Assembly: GCA_026413225.1 (NCBI GenBank) | Contig: CM048552.1 | Location: forward strand, 163,506,053 to 163,570,052 | Direction of reading: 5' to 3' | From: Otis tarda | Taxonomy: Eukaryota; Chordata; Aves; Otidiformes; Otididae | Length of the DNA stretch: 64,000 nucleotides | Shown here: one piece after another, positions 47,047 through 60,128 of the stretch | Position numbering within the stretch: position 1 is the stretch's first letter | How the letters are laid out: each line of letters begins with the position of its first letter | Notes under the pieces: model-generated | Databases searched by the model: none | What the model saw: the letters and a program-made list of their open reading frames with translations, nothing else | Told to the model about the DNA's origin: nothing | Made by a program: the position numbers and the translations under genes

Positions 47047-48892
47047 TGGAAAAAGAGGAGGCATGCCTAAAATGATACATCCTTCCCCCTTCAGTTGTAT
47101 CTTTTAAAAAAAAAAAATAATTCTTGTTCTTATTCTTGATGTATTTTCATCTTTTTGGAGGGAGTGGAGAACTTAAGTGGAATTTTTGCTGCTTGTAAAC
47201 TATTTAGCATGTTTGAAATGCAGGAGCTTCTCAGAACAGATATAGATTATAGCAAACAAATACAGATAAATATACTTCATAATTAACAAATTGATATTAT
47301 AATGATTCCACTTTTGTGACTGAATGAGTGTGTACATATATATACATGTATATCTACGTATCAAAGAATCAGAGAACACTGTGATGGGAATGGTTGTGAA
47401 AATGGCCGATCAGGACAATTTTAAATTTCTAAACAAAATCTTACTGAATTCCTTCATTAGCAACATACTGTGTGATAATGGTTAATTCTCATGTGTTATT
47501 AATCAACATTGTTACACATGCAAAACTGTTAGCCTTTACAATCACAGATCCCATGATGATCAGGCTTGGGAGCTCTTTGACAAAAGAAGTTAAGAGTCTA
47601 AGTGGGATTATCTTCTTTCTTTGGTTTCCCTGACTTCTCTACTTTTTGGTTTTGGTTGGTTTGTTTTTTTTTTTTGTTTTGGTTTGGTTTGTTTTGGGGT
47701 TTTTTTGTTAGTTTTTTTAGTATTATTCTATTGCCTCCATTCCCAGAAAAGACAGGTCTCATCTGCTTCTGAAACTGCCTATCTTCATTTTGGTTTTACC
47801 AGTCATCCAGTAATGTACCAGTGCTGTTTGCAGGATGTCCTACCTGTCTGTGGTGTCTTGTGCTTATCAGTCTGCTAGCTTTTTTTGTTACTCTAGTGTC
47901 TGCTACGTGTAACTAAAAACATCTTTGCATTTTTGGTGGTCATATTGCTTACACAGTAATGTAAAATGCTTATACATTGTGTTTGGTTCTGCCATCACAG
48001 TCTTAAAAAGCACCTAAATGCTGCTGTTAACGATGCTATTTTGGTATGCCTACACTTCATTTCAAGGCAAACTAATAATAATTATAATATCCTGATTTAT
48101 ACATTTATACATATACATATATGATTGATATGTGCTGCAGGCCTCTGCTTTGCCTTCATGACTGCCCACCATCATCCAATGTACCCACCAGATGAGCTTG
48201 CAATGGGAAGGGCCTTGCTGTGGAGGGAGCATGAGCAGGCTGCTTTTTTCATTTGTGTTTGGTGCACGTGCTCAGGTGAGCTGTAAAACATGGAACAACT
48301 CCCCTCTCGGGTCTTCTCTGAGATCAGTGTATTTGTAAAGGAATAGAAGGGAACAAGTCCTCTCTACTGTCCTGAGGAGGAAATGTTTGTGCTTGGACCT
48401 CACACAGCAACCATTTGGCTCTCAGTAAGAATTTCAGCAGAAAGCACAGAATAATGCTGAAGTAGATACGAGGTGAGACAAATGGTTCATCTTCCCTGAA
48501 GTCTGATTGTTTGAAAAAAAAAATCCCATTTCGGAATACAACAGCACACACTAAGGAGATTTCAGTTTTCCTCTATGGAGTATATTCCTTACTTATGTTG
48601 TCAGGTGTTCTATGTCAGCATGCCAAATTCAGTGAAAAATACAGCAAGTTAACATTAAATTTTAATTAAATGGGAAGTCAGTATTGTATTGTGGAGACAT
48701 TCCATTCCCTTTGGAATCAAGATCAAACTTCACATTATCATCTCTAAAATTTGACTTTGTAGAGTCAGGTTTGGTTTGGGGTTTTTTTTTTTTGTGTGGT
48801 TTCTTTTTTTTTTTTTTCTTCAGATAGTATTTAATTAAATAAAGTTCTAATGGGATTTTCCATGAAAAAATGTATTAGAATTATTTTCATAT
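47047..48892. other. AT-rich non-coding sequence with T/G low complexity
   Basis: No gene or element recognised. G/T-rich low-complexity DNA at 47640-47722 (repeated GGTTTTGGTT and TTTG) and T-rich at 48781-48820. The open frame 47621-47878 lies largely in this low-complexity DNA. Confidence 0.5.
47640..47722 (+). repeat. T/G-rich low-complexity tract
   Basis: Long runs of T separated by G and GG, including repeated GGTTTTGGTT and GGTTTGGTTTG; simple sequence only. Confidence 0.85.
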
Positions 48893-48954
48893 TGTTACCG
48901 AAATCCGGAATAAAACTCCTTAACAGCAATGAGAAGTTAAGAAGCAGGCACTTC

Positions 48955-48960
48955 TTTATT
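48955..48960 (-). promoter_or_regulatory. LTR polyadenylation signal AATAAA
   Basis: TTTATT on plus gives AATAAA on minus in the context GCAATAAAGAAG, 60-70 bp before the LTR end. Confidence 0.6.
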
Positions 48961-49228
48961 GCAGCGCTGGGCGCACGGGGGATTGCTCCACCTAGCATGC
49001 AAACCTGTTCAATCCAACAGCACAAGTTAAATACACACCTGTTATACATATTCACTAGATTTACAAGAAATATTATACATAAACATTAACTTTCTGAGAA
49101 ATCATTATAATATTTCCCCACCCACTTGTGCATGCTCAGTGTTTTGAGTCGAGGGCCTTCTGGTGGTCTTGGGGGTCGTCAGAGCGCCCCCTCCTCGAAT
49201 TCGCTGGTCAAACTGCTCCTTGAAATCT

Positions 49229-49238
49229 CCATATATGG
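49229..49238. promoter_or_regulatory. Perfect CArG box (CCATATATGG)
   Basis: Matches the serum response factor consensus CC(A/T)6GG exactly and is palindromic. It lies about 270 bp upstream of the polyadenylation signal in the presumed U3 of the LTR. Confidence 0.5.
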
Positions 49239-49300
49239 TCTTGAGCACAAGGTCGCATTGTCCTTGAGTTTTCTGGCTCCAAAATGATGGCTCAGGGCCT

Positions 49301-50000
49301 ATTTTTACAGGTGGTGTTTGGGACCTACCATTTTTCTACCACTCCTTTTAACTACCCCAGACATACTAGACTAACTTCTAACAAACAAAATATTATAATA
49401 TCTCTAAGATTCCCATTCCCTCTAAGGACAAATAGATTTCATATAAAATTTAACCTATGTGACTACAGTTCTACAGCTAGCAAGAATCACCTCATATTGA
49501 TATTTAATTTTCAATGTTTATGTCATGTAACAATATTAATTAAGTATTAATATTTTAAGGCAAATCTATTAGAAATACTTTGTTAGATTATAGAACTTCG
49601 AGGACTTTTGGGCCCAACAAATTTACACAGCTCTTTGCCTCTTCTCCTCAGCCAAAAAATAAAAGGAGCTAATGACTGAATAAAGGTAATAACTTAGATT
49701 CTAAAATTTACAATTAACTTGCTTACAATTAATTCAAATATTAGATTTAATCTTCTTCTAGTCATTTAGATACTTAAATGCTTGCAGCCTTTGTCTTAAT
49801 CTAACAACTTCAACAATGTGTACAAGGTGTTTAACAATGTGTATAACAAGGTGCATGCAAGATCTTTATGTATCTTTTCTTGAAAGAAAAAAAAAATTCT
49901 CTTTTCGGATTTGAAAAATGTCCAGCATAAGGATTCCATGGACTTTTAGAGCTCAGTGCTACTAAAATAATCTGTATTGCTAAAATAACTGAATTCCTAG
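49301..50000. other. AT-rich sequence, perhaps more of the LTR
   Basis: The GC-richer character fades after 49360. GAGGACTTTTGGGCCCAACA at 49600-49619 may be the outer end of the LTR. Otherwise nothing is recognised. Confidence 0.35.
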
Positions 50001-53000
50001 GATCAAGAATTTTATTGGCTGAGTGATGTTCACTCAGCCTTTCAATATTTTTTTTTCCTCGGAAAAAAAAAAAGCAAACAACTCCCTACAAATACACTTT
50101 GTTGGAGCCTCTCAGGATAGGTAAGACTGTAATCAGCTAAAAACTTGGACTCAAACCTGTACTTAATTGTCTTAAGTAAATCATCCTACTTGTGAAAGGT
50201 GCCATCAGCATTCTGAGCTTCAGAATCGTACAATTGTTTTAGCAATGATCACCCAGTTAGGCACATCTAGCCTGGACTTTAAACTTCACAGTTAGAGGGA
50301 CTAGCTATCCTTACATCTAAAGAAATGATCTGTAACTACAGATTTAACGTCTTAATAATTATTGATTTAAGGTCCTAATAGGAACCCAGCAGTTTGGTCC
50401 TAAAGGCAGAGCTTCTGGATAGGTTATGCAAGTGACGCACTTCTGAAAATCAAAATCCAAGTGTAAAGTGTCAGATACCTAAAAAACTAAAGCAATAAAA
50501 TGAAAGAAAATAATTGTCACAATCTGTTTTGCCAGATGGAACTCCGTAAAACTCAGAGAATATGACTCAAGGATTTAGTTAAAAGCATAAATAACAGAGG
50601 AAATCTGTAATTATCCAGAAAATGGTTTAGTTTATCTGTATTCAAAATTCTGAAACTGAATACGCTTTCAAAAGACCCACCTAAACTAAGTATCTGAATT
50701 TGATTTTAATATTCCTTACCTAGGATATTGTCATATGGGCCAAACAGCTCTCTGGAAATGTTTGTCTTTTCCCATTAGCTACAGAGGGAACAGTGTAATT
50801 AGCAGCTTTTAAAGCTGTCAGGATGAACCCAAGGCCTAGGAGTGTGAAACTGTAGTTATAAACAAAACCGGAAATGTTTCTCTTTTGACAGAGCTGGACA
50901 ACTATATTTTGTCTCATGACTAACCCTGTTTATTATTAATAAACTATGCATTTTTGATAGTAAGTACGTATTTCTGGATGGTCCCGTGATATCAGCTGCA
51001 TGCCTATGCTAAAATTATTCCTTAGAAAGAGCATGAGCTAGTCCTTTTCTACATGACCTGAGACAACAGGTATATCAAATGGCCTTTTCTGAATGTGTTC
51101 ATATGTACCTGGTACAGTCCAGAAGTACATTTCTACTGTAGAACACTATAGCTCTCTCTTTAGGAGGACACGAAAAATACCTGGTAATATGCTGGACAGA
51201 CCTAGTAGATGTTGAGTTGGAGAGTTGGCAAAGTGGAATTCATAGAAATATATAAGGAAATAAATTACATTCTGCACTACACTAATTATAGGCATAGAAA
51301 ATAAATCAATATCTATTAAGTGTCCTGGAAGCAGTGACTGAAAGTGAGGACCTACTCTTTGCTGCTTGTAGGTTTAATTCCTTCATTACAGAGACAGGCT
51401 CTTTTCTTTGTCCTTTTTTTTTCCTGACATGAGGTATTTTGAATTTCTTCCTCAATATTTGGTAGCTACAATAGAAGTGAAGAGTGCCATAATTACAGAA
51501 AAGTTCACAGGCTGATGATTATGGAATAATGTCATGCAAATTTGGACTCTTACAGGTCTCTCATTCTATAAGCAAATATTCAGTCCATGAAGCTACTCAT
51601 AAAAAGAGCAGGAGTCACCAGCAGCTGTTTTAAAGCAAGAACCTATAACTATGATTAGTCATAGGTCTTACTCAATGCATGTGTATACGATGAGATCAAC
51701 TGAATGTTGGATCAGTGGAGCTCAGTATAATTTATGAGAGAAAAGGGATTTAAAATATTAAAAACATGGAAGTTCTGCTCAGGCACAGAAGCGTAAGTCT
51801 TGATCCTGCAGGACTTCAAAGTCAAAGAAGGGCTGCTCATTTTTAGAGAGATTTTCTGGAATCTAATTCTGTATTTAAAAGCCTGAGTTTCACCTAATAT
51901 ATTGGAGCTATGCAAGGTGAAATATAAATAAAAAAGAAGAAAAACAGGATTTGAACAAGATAAACAGAATTTTCTTTGCAATGAAGAACATTTTTTCTTC
52001 TTTTCTAATAGTGTACAGACCCCATAAGAATTTTATCCTGTTTATAATTTATAAGACTATTCATAACAGCCACAAAGTGGTTCATCCACCTTTAATTTAA
52101 CTTTATATTTATATAAATAAAATATTTTGTTGTACCTTTGGGAAAGTTTCTTTGTGTGGCTTGTTGTCTTTTAATGTTTAAATATTTAAGTTCTACATGT
52201 GGTGCAAGGAGCTGTTAAGTTGAATAAAAATCATTCATAATACAGTTTATAGTATTAAATATTGCATAATTTCACTAACATATTTTCAAATTATTAACAT
52301 AAGACCATTGTATTTTTCACCTTGCAGACAACCTTAAACTGCAATGGATGGCATATGTCTTAATTAATTATATTCTAGAAGCCAAAGATGAGCTTAAAAG
52401 TATTTTAAAATATTTTAAGTTATTCCTGGAAAGCAGCAGCATTACTTTAGGAGTACATTAATTGAATTTGCTTTTATCATCTCTAGCTTAGTATAAATTT
52501 GTAGATTGTGATATCAGAGAACTTGAAAAAGTGAAAATCAGCAGACTTTTAGTCAACATTCTTGAGGCATAACATTCTTATAGCCCTAGAACTCAACATC
52601 ACAATTATCTTAGCTTTTTTATTGATAATAAAACATGTGTTCTGAAATTGTTTTTCTTAATCTGAATATTGGATAGCACTAAGGAAATTGCTCTAATAAG
52701 ATAGGTATTTATTTATTAATGAATTTTTCTTTTTTTTTTTTCTTTCTGAATAGAGTGAGTAATACTGGCATGTGTTGATTCTTCTCATCTGTATGCATGA
52801 TTAGTAATTAAAAAAAAGAAAAAAGTGGAACACATGGTCTGTTGCTTACTGATCATCAGAATTCTACATTTTTCCTTTCTTATGTAGTTAAGTTTACTAA
52901 TGGAATGAGAAACCTAGAAAGGTAGTAGCTAAAATACAATTCAGAAATGGTGCCTCAAACTTAATCTAGTTTTGATGTTGAAACACCACATGATGGAGAA

Positions 53001-54060
53001 ACTAAATAGCATATAAAACTAACCAACCTTGCACCTCAATTTCTTTTCTACTGCCATCTAGGTTGCACTTTGGTAATTATGTGAAGACTGATAACACAGC
53101 TTTAGTATGAGTACACTTTTACAATTTTGACACAAAACAACACATGATGCCTGAAAAGGCATTGTTGTAATCCAGGATCCAATACTTGGACCTTGGTTCT
53201 AATGATAAACATAAATCCATTAACAGGAAAAAAAATGCACAGAAGCGTACTTCAGGTATGTTAGAATATAAGCATATGATTAAAGCTGAGAATATGTTAA
53301 TTTCTTTCCTAAAAGGGGATTTTTTTTTTCTTGCCTAAAAATTGTCCATAAATATTATTGTTACACTGTTATCATAAAGTTTTTGAAACATATTCTTATT
53401 TCTAGAAGATGTTGTGTGTTTCAGCTAACACAAAGTCACTAGATGGATTGCTTCTCTTTACACTAGCTTTTGACTTTTTTTTTTTTTTTGAGTGAAAAGT
53501 AAGATGATATTGACATGGACTTCGGAAAGATTACTGTGTGGCTAAAACCCTGATATCCTAATGAACATGGACTAGAGGTAAGCAATATATTTTCAGTGAT
53601 CTTTCAGTTTTCTGTTGAAATTGAGGTATTTCTGCAATTCTACATGCTGCTCGTTAAAAAGCAAGTTAAGTGTGGGAGTTGGTTTTACATATGAGTGATG
53701 TAAAAGAAGCCTAATACAGCCAAATCATAAATAGATGCCTTCCTCTGAAAATTATTGCATATCTCTGATAGAGTGTGAATTGCTTGATTAAAAATTGTTG
53801 CTTTTAGTGTGAAATATTTCATCAGAATAAAACATACAAATCTGTGTTATATAACAGAAATTTTATATGTGTTAAGTGTCAAGAATTCAGTGTCAGTGTC
53901 ATATCACTTCATCAGTCACAAAGTTACATAGTAAACATCACATTTCTTAAGTGTAGGCATCCCACTGTCCAAGGAGCTGTGTTTCCCTGTATCCCAGATG
54001 CTTTGTTACTTCTATGTGTGAAATCAGATACAGCAATGAAGTAAATCTGAGAAAGGCAGT

Positions 54061-54081
54061 GAGAGAGAGAGAGAGAGAGAC
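54061..54081 (+). repeat. (GA)n microsatellite
   Basis: Ten uninterrupted GA dinucleotides, preceded by AGTGAG. Confidence 0.92.
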
Positions 54082-54657
54082 TTACCAACAAAAAATATCA
54101 CATACACAGATGAAGGGTTTATAAATAAAATATTATTCCATGATAATACAGAAGGAGAGAATAAATTCTAAGATGGCCTTGTCTGTGCCACGGTATTACA
54201 AATTCAGTCTTGTATTTTTTTTCTCTTTTAGATATGTAACACATTTTGTAAACTTCTCTTTTTTTTTTTTTTGTTAATCTCTGCCCTGTGAGATTTAAAA
54301 CTTGATGCACCAAGTGAGTGGAGCTTTTAATGCCAGTATTATTGTAGTGTACAAGGAAAACTCTGATGCGCTTATGTAGAATGTCTGTTTTATACTCTGA
54401 AAAATTCCCTTTAGAAGTCAAATTAAAAACCTTTCATGCCTTAAAAGGCTAATAGTATGTTCCTCTCTGCTCTTCTAGTGAAAAATTAACCCCTTTATGT
54501 AACGATTTTCAAACCTCAATAGCAATGTTCCCATGTTCTCTACCTTCTCAATATTTTCCTCCTGTTCTTCCATTTATTCATTAGCAGAACTAGTTTTTGA
54601 TCACCAAGGAAATTTAACTTGGTATCTCTCATGCATACATGTATAAATAAGTACCTA

Positions 54658-54690
54658 CATATGTATATATATATGTATGTATGTATATAA
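54658..54690 (+). repeat. (TA)n / (TATG)n compound microsatellite
   Basis: TATATATATA followed by three TATG units and TATATA. Confidence 0.88.
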
Positions 54691-56764
54691 GCATACATAA
54701 TCCCATACATTAACCTAGCCATAAACACTTGCAAGGTATGTATATAAAGTGAGAATTGAATAGTCTGATCTCTTTTCAGTTAAATAATAACTAGACTGCA
54801 TTTTATTTTTAACTACTTTTTTTTTTTTCATCATGTTTCAGAATGTGGAATGATATAATAAACTGAAATAATAGCAGTCCATAGGTCTTGATTTGCATTA
54901 AATTAACTTTTTTTTCCATGTTTCTTCCTCTATTTTCTTTTTAAAAACAAGGAAAATTGAGTCACTGTGAAAGAAGTTACAGTGGTGAAAGTACTTGAAA
55001 GAGCGTTGCTGAAAACCACAACATGACTACAAGGGTCAAGAGCTAATAGAGACTACTGGTTAATATATAGGCTAGAGTCAAATTTAAGATGCAAATAAGA
55101 ATAGATATAGTGCATTGTCATAACCTGAGAGCAGTAGAATTTAACAATATAAAAGTCTTAACAAATCTGAACTTTAAGTGTTATTAAATTTAAAATTCAT
55201 TAGAACATATTCAATCCACCTAAATCCTACCATAATTAAGGAGTAGTAAACAAAATTCCACCAGCTACTTGGCTGGTTTTATGTCTTTATTGTAAATAAC
55301 CATTACAGATTCCTTAATCTATTAAGAAAATAACTTCTAAGCCTGAAATTCTGTGAATGTATAAACTGAAGCTCACAAGTGTTCAGAAAAACAGTATTAG
55401 GACAAACTTAGGTTCTCCTAAAAAAAAATTCTGAACTACAAATGGTGTTCCCAGCATTAATAAATAGTGACATCATTGGAAGTGTCCGTGCACAATAAAT
55501 TGAACAGGAACCTAGCAATTACATCATTTCCCCAAGGAACAAGTGACACAGGCACCAAACTCCTTGGCATAAAACATGCATTAACCTATTCTCCACTCTT
55601 TCTTTTGAACTGTGTGTGGTGTGGGGAGGTAGAAAGAGGGCAGACAAATGAGAAGTGCATTATTCAATTCAGGTGAGCTGTGGATCTTCAGAAGCACCTT
55701 TCCCTCAGCAGTAATGATCTGGGGATGTTTGGCAACTACCTCAGAACGATGAATTATTTCCCCATTGGAATATAAATTAAATACTTATGTCATTATTTTA
55801 AATAGCATCTTTAAAATAAATTGCCTCTTTTGAAACCTTGGCTTCTATTTGACAAATATTGCAAATATTAACATCCACACTGTACTTTGAAAAATACTAG
55901 TTGGCTAGCACATGGTGACAATCTTTCTTTACTGTCTAAACAAGGACTCTGTGATTCATCAAAATACACATAGATCTAAGGAGAAACTATGAAATAGATA
56001 TTTATCTTCTCATGGTCATCCAGCTGTAATTAGGTGTTTTTGCATCACTGATTCTGGGAAACTATGTAATGATAAAAAATTCAGAATGGTGAAGTTCTGT
56101 AAAATGAAATATACTGCATATTACTTATAAATCTTCCTTTCAAAGGCATTTCCAGCAGAAAGATGATCTTAAATAGTGTCAGATTTCTCTGCTTCTTCTG
56201 CACATCTACTTCTATTTCATGCAACAAAGCTTATTTAAAAAAAAAAAAAAACTTCTGTTAGGTCTTCCAGACTAGGACCTTATGAAGCAATCATATGAAA
56301 TGAAAGTAGCAAATAATATACAAATACAGTTATTAATTTCAAATCTTCAAAATTGTTGAAGTCCATTTTTGCTTTCTTTTTGACTTATTTGTTGTACATT
56401 TTAATTTCATATTTCACTGTTCAAAATTAATTTTTCTTTTCTACCTGGGGCATGGTCATGTTTCATCGTGATATTTGTGCCCATAACTCATACTATTACA
56501 TTTTATCCAGAATTTTCCTTTCTCTGCTGAATGTTATCAAACATAGACCTACTTATTGTCTCTATGTTTAGCTCCCACTGAAGTCAATAGTGAGACTTTG
56601 GATAGCATTAGTAGCTGGTTGACCCCACTGATTATCAGAAAACAAGACTAATTGATAGTTTAAGTTATATTAATTACTGCCAGAGACTGACAGAGTGCTA
56701 ACTTCTGGTTTGTAGGGGCTGTAAAATTCTATCTTCTTTTTCAGAGACTGCTTCAGCTGTGTGT

Positions 56765-57390
56765 CCTGACCGCAAACAAAATCGATTGTATACTGGACAG
56801 CATTCAGAGAAGTGTAGTCACAGGTTGAGGGAGGTGATATTTCCCCTCTATTCAGAACAGATGAGACCACACCTGGGCCACTGTGTCCAGTGCTGGGCTT
56901 CCTAGTACGAGAGAGACATGGACATACTGGAGAGAGTTCAGTAGCAGGCCAGCAAGCTGGTCAAGGGCCTGGAGTACACAAGGAGGAGAGGCTGAGAGAA
57001 CTGGAGTTGTTCAGCCTGGGAATGAGAAAGTTGTGAGGAGACTTCATTGCTGTTTGACCCTACCTAATGGGAAGGTGTAAACAAGATGGAAATCAGATCC
57101 TTCTTGGAGGTGCAGAATCAAGCACAAGAGATGACAGACACAATATAGGAAATTCAATTTCAAAAGGAAAAAAAATATTGCATGAGGATGATCAAACACT
57201 TACACTCAAACTCAAACACAATTTCCCAGAGAGATTTTTGGAATTTACGTCTTTAGGAATATTCGGGCCTGACTGGACATGGACCTGACCAGCCAGCTCT
57301 GAGTTGGCCCTACTCTGAGCAGGAGATTGGACAAGATGACCTCTGGATGTCCCTTCCAGCTTATATGGTTCTCTGATTCTATGATTTTGT
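56765..57390 (+). mobile_element. CR1 LINE, old diverged copy, 0.6 kb
   Basis: A plus-strand CR1 3' end of a different, older subfamily than the 24 kb element. Landmarks are GGTTGAGGGAGGTGATATTT, GAGACCACACCTGGGCCACT, TGTTCAGCCTGGGAATGAGA, TACCTAATGGGAAGGTGTAA and CAATTTCCCAGAGAGATTTT. The 3' UTR reads CTGAGCAGGAGATTGGACAA, GATGACCTCTGGATGTCCCT and the tail TTCTCTGATTCTATGATT. Several stops and frameshifts break the ORF2 frame; open pieces remain at 56883-57080 and 57067-57288. The 5' limit is approximate. Its divergence shows that it was inserted well before the young CR1 copies. Confidence 0.87.
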
Positions 57391-58897
57391 CTGTTTGTCT
57401 TTCTAACCAGACAATAAAAAAAAAATGTTATTTGCAGAGTTCAGGAGATTGGAGGCAGTCTCTTCCTTAAACAGCGTTATGGGATAATCTAGATTACCCC
57501 TCTGGTTCAAACCTAGAGCCATTCCTTATACCTATCTTCTCTGATTAGACAGCTAAAGATTAGTCTTTAAATTTGTTTTGTACTGAGGATTCCTCCCTTG
57601 TCAACATATTAATTTTTAACAATTCTGCAGATAACATCTGTCTAGTTCCAAAATTATGGAGCTGTTTGTACTGGAGTCTGACTATGCCTAAGTCAGACAA
57701 TGTATTTCAGTTTGTTTGGAAAATTTGCACAATAGTTGGATTAGGTTTCCATTTTAGATTTTTAATGGACTGTGGACCTGATGAACAAATTAGGTGATAA
57801 AAGATGTTTTAAGACAAGAAAAAATGTTTTATGAACAAATAAAGGGCAGGAGTAAAAATGGAAAATATAAATAACTGCCAAATAACTGAAAGTAACCTTA
57901 ATGATATCCATAACACTGGTCATGCAGGAAAAGTAAACGAAATTTGGCCTGCTATTACAGTGACATTTCATATTGTACATTAGTATATAGTGTAAATTAC
58001 TGACTATTAAACTGACATGAAGTTAAAATCACACTGAATCACACTAAACCAACTACATTTTCTTTAGAGTCTATGTGAAATCGATGACCAAATTAAAAAC
58101 AAACAAACAAACAAATACTATAAATATGTTATTAATTTGAAATAAATAACCTGCAGAGTAAAGCAGTGAGAGGGAAAAAAAACCAAAAAACATACTTGTG
58201 CATTCTCTTTGCTTTTAAACTTTCAATTGTTCATCTTAGCTAGATTATTTTATCCATCATCTATTCTGATAATATTAACTTTCTCATTTACCTCTTGTTC
58301 CTTTAGGAACTGTCAATTATTGTTGCATCATGTAGATTTGTTCTAAAGTGAAGAAATCATTGGAAGCTCTGACTTCCCCACCAATCAATAGCATGAGGAT
58401 GTAACGGTCAATTGGTTGTACATTAGCAGGTAATATTGATGCTGTCCTGCAAACACTTCCTCCTTGTTACAGTAAGTGGAACAGGTCTTGCAGTCATCAA
58501 GGCTATAGGGAAGGAAACTGGGCTTTGTGTATGCCTTTCCTCCTGTCCAGAATGATACAGCTTCTGACATGCTGAAGTAAAGCCAGCCACATCACATTAG
58601 GTGTGATTTGTCTGCTTTAAATTCAACAATCTAAACTTTAGTTATTTTGTCTACTTTTGTCCTCCTATAGTTAGTAAAAGGAGATGGGCCCATCAGAGTC
58701 TATCATCAAGGCAAATTCACCCCACAGGCATAAGAAGAGTCCTCCAAAAGGCTTCAGAAATTAAAAAAAAAAAACAAACCTGAGGAATTTGAAATATATT
58801 TGATTATACCAAGATATTGTGCCAGTTATTTCTACATTTTAATCAGTCTCTATCTGTATACCTATAAATCTCCTTCCTCGACACTCAAGCCCATCCA
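57391..58897. other. AT-rich non-coding sequence
   Basis: Nothing recognised; short frames at 57573-57797, 57762-57980 and 58385-58570 lack domains. A short (AAAC)n run lies near 58098-58115. Confidence 0.5.
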
Positions 58898-59130
58898 CAG
58901 AATCACAGAATGGTTGAGAGTGGAAGGAATTTTCAGAGCTCATATGGTCCAGCCTTCTTGCCCAAACAGGATCACCTTCAGCCAGTTTCCCTGGACCACA
59001 TCCAGATCACTTTTGAATATCTCCAAGAATGGAGATATCTCTAGGCATCTCTAGGCAACGTGTTCCAGTGCTCAGTCCACAAAATAGGTATTCCTGACTC
59101 AAGCTGTTTCTTAATCTACACCAAAGAAGC
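58898..59130 (-). mobile_element. CR1 LINE, 3' end
   Basis: On plus it begins with the reversed tail CCACAGAATCACAGAATGG, then TTGAGAGTGGAAGGAATTTT, TCATATGGTCCAGCCTTCTT, and CTCTAGGCAACGTGTTCCAG equivalent to the CR1 stretch GGCAACCTGTTCCAGTGCT. It is a short 5'-truncated copy of another subfamily. ATCTCTAGGC is repeated in tandem at about 59036-59055 (ATATCTCTAGGCATCTCTAGGC), a small internal duplication. The 5' limit is uncertain. Confidence 0.85.
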
Positions 59131-60012
59131 CTGAAACACCTGCTTTAGAATTAGTTACTTTGACAGATGAATAATTTGTATTCACAATATCCTTATTATG
59201 TGACCAAATTGATAGGAGCCACAATAGCTGCTATATAAAAAAATACTATGAACATTGCAATTTCCAGGTGTTCTACATTTTCAGTTGTCGGAGTGAAAGC
59301 ATTTATTGTGTATGTTAGTTAAATTAAATCAACTACATTTAGCATACCATGTACACTATTTATTAGTAACACATTTGTAGTCCTTTTAGTAGAAGTTATT
59401 ATTTTTGCTTGATATGAAGAAAATGTATTCATATACACAACATAGGAGAGGCAACTGGGGATAAAATTTAGGTTTTATATTTAAGAAAGGATAAAGAAAG
59501 TGTTGTGAAAAGTCCAGTTTAAAGTTAGTATCACTGACAGAACTAATTTATGAGATATGACACAATAACAGACAGACAGAGAAAACTTGGATAGAATGAA
59601 GCTTTGATGAATAACTTAAATACTAAAACCGTAAAGTTTTAATTCAGTGAGGTAGAAAATGAGGAGTCATTGTTTTGGAGACTAAAATAACAGATAAGGA
59701 AGATTATACTAAACATGGAATTTTGAATGGATATTAGGAATACCATCAATAAGAAATAATAACTTGGAATTATATCTGTTCATTTTTGTAGTAATAGGAA
59801 TTTGATACAATGCTTTTTGAATGTTATTAAAGTCATGTATCGTATAACTGAGAGACAGTCCAGTAAAAAAATCAGATCAGAGTAGATATGTATCAAAATA
59901 ATTCAAAGTATCCAAGAATTACAACTGTAAAAGAGAAATAGCAGGAAGATAATTCCCCTGTGCTGGAGTATCAAGAGTGATGATAAACTAACATTACCAA
60001 GATAAGAAGACT
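59131..60012. other. AT-rich non-coding sequence
   Basis: Nothing recognised. Confidence 0.5.
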
Positions 60013-60128
60013 ATCATAGAATCATAGAATCACAGAATCTTTAAGGTTGGAAAAGACATTTGAGATCATCAAGTCCAACTGTCAACCCAACACCATGTCC
60101 ACTAAATTGTGTCCTGAAGTGCCATGTC
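60013..60128 (-). mobile_element. Older CR1 LINE, 3' tail (outer element, part 1)
   Basis: The reversed octamer tail ATCATAGAATCATAGAATC is followed by ACAGAATCTTTAAGGTTGG, AAGACATTTGAGATCATCAA and GTCCAACTGTCAACCCAACA. This wording belongs to a CR1 subfamily with an AAGATCATCAAGTCCAAC 3' UTR. It breaks at GTGCCATGTC and resumes at 60661 after a younger CR1 has inserted. Confidence 0.9.

Larger units (their letters stand above)
48893..49300 (-). mobile_element. Avian ERV LTR, 3' end certain, 5' end open
   Basis: On minus the element ends CCGGATTTCGGTAACA (plus TGTTACCGAAATCCGG at 48893). Before that it has AATAAA (plus 48955-48960) in CAATAAAGAAGTGCCTGC, and GGTTTGCATGCTAGGTGGAG, GCGCCCAGCGCTGCAATAAA. 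Upstream on minus is GC-richer U3-like sequence with GGAGGGGGCGCTCTGACGAC, the CArG box, and GCCATCATTTTGGAGCCAG. The signal order fits R-U5 of an LTR. The other end may lie at 49619, where plus-strand GGGCCCAACA gives a minus start TGTTGGGCCC and 4-bp inverted ends (TGTT...AACA), for a 727-bp LTR. I saw no target duplication for that pairing. No intact retroviral gene is visible. Confidence 0.7.
50001..56764. other. AT-rich non-coding desert, 6.8 kb
   Basis: No gene or transposable element recognised. It contains A and T homopolymer runs (for example near 52731, 53476, 54257 and 56236) and two microsatellites listed separately. Open frames do not exceed about 100 codons (54119-54421 minus), and none shows a domain. 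Confidence 0.5.
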
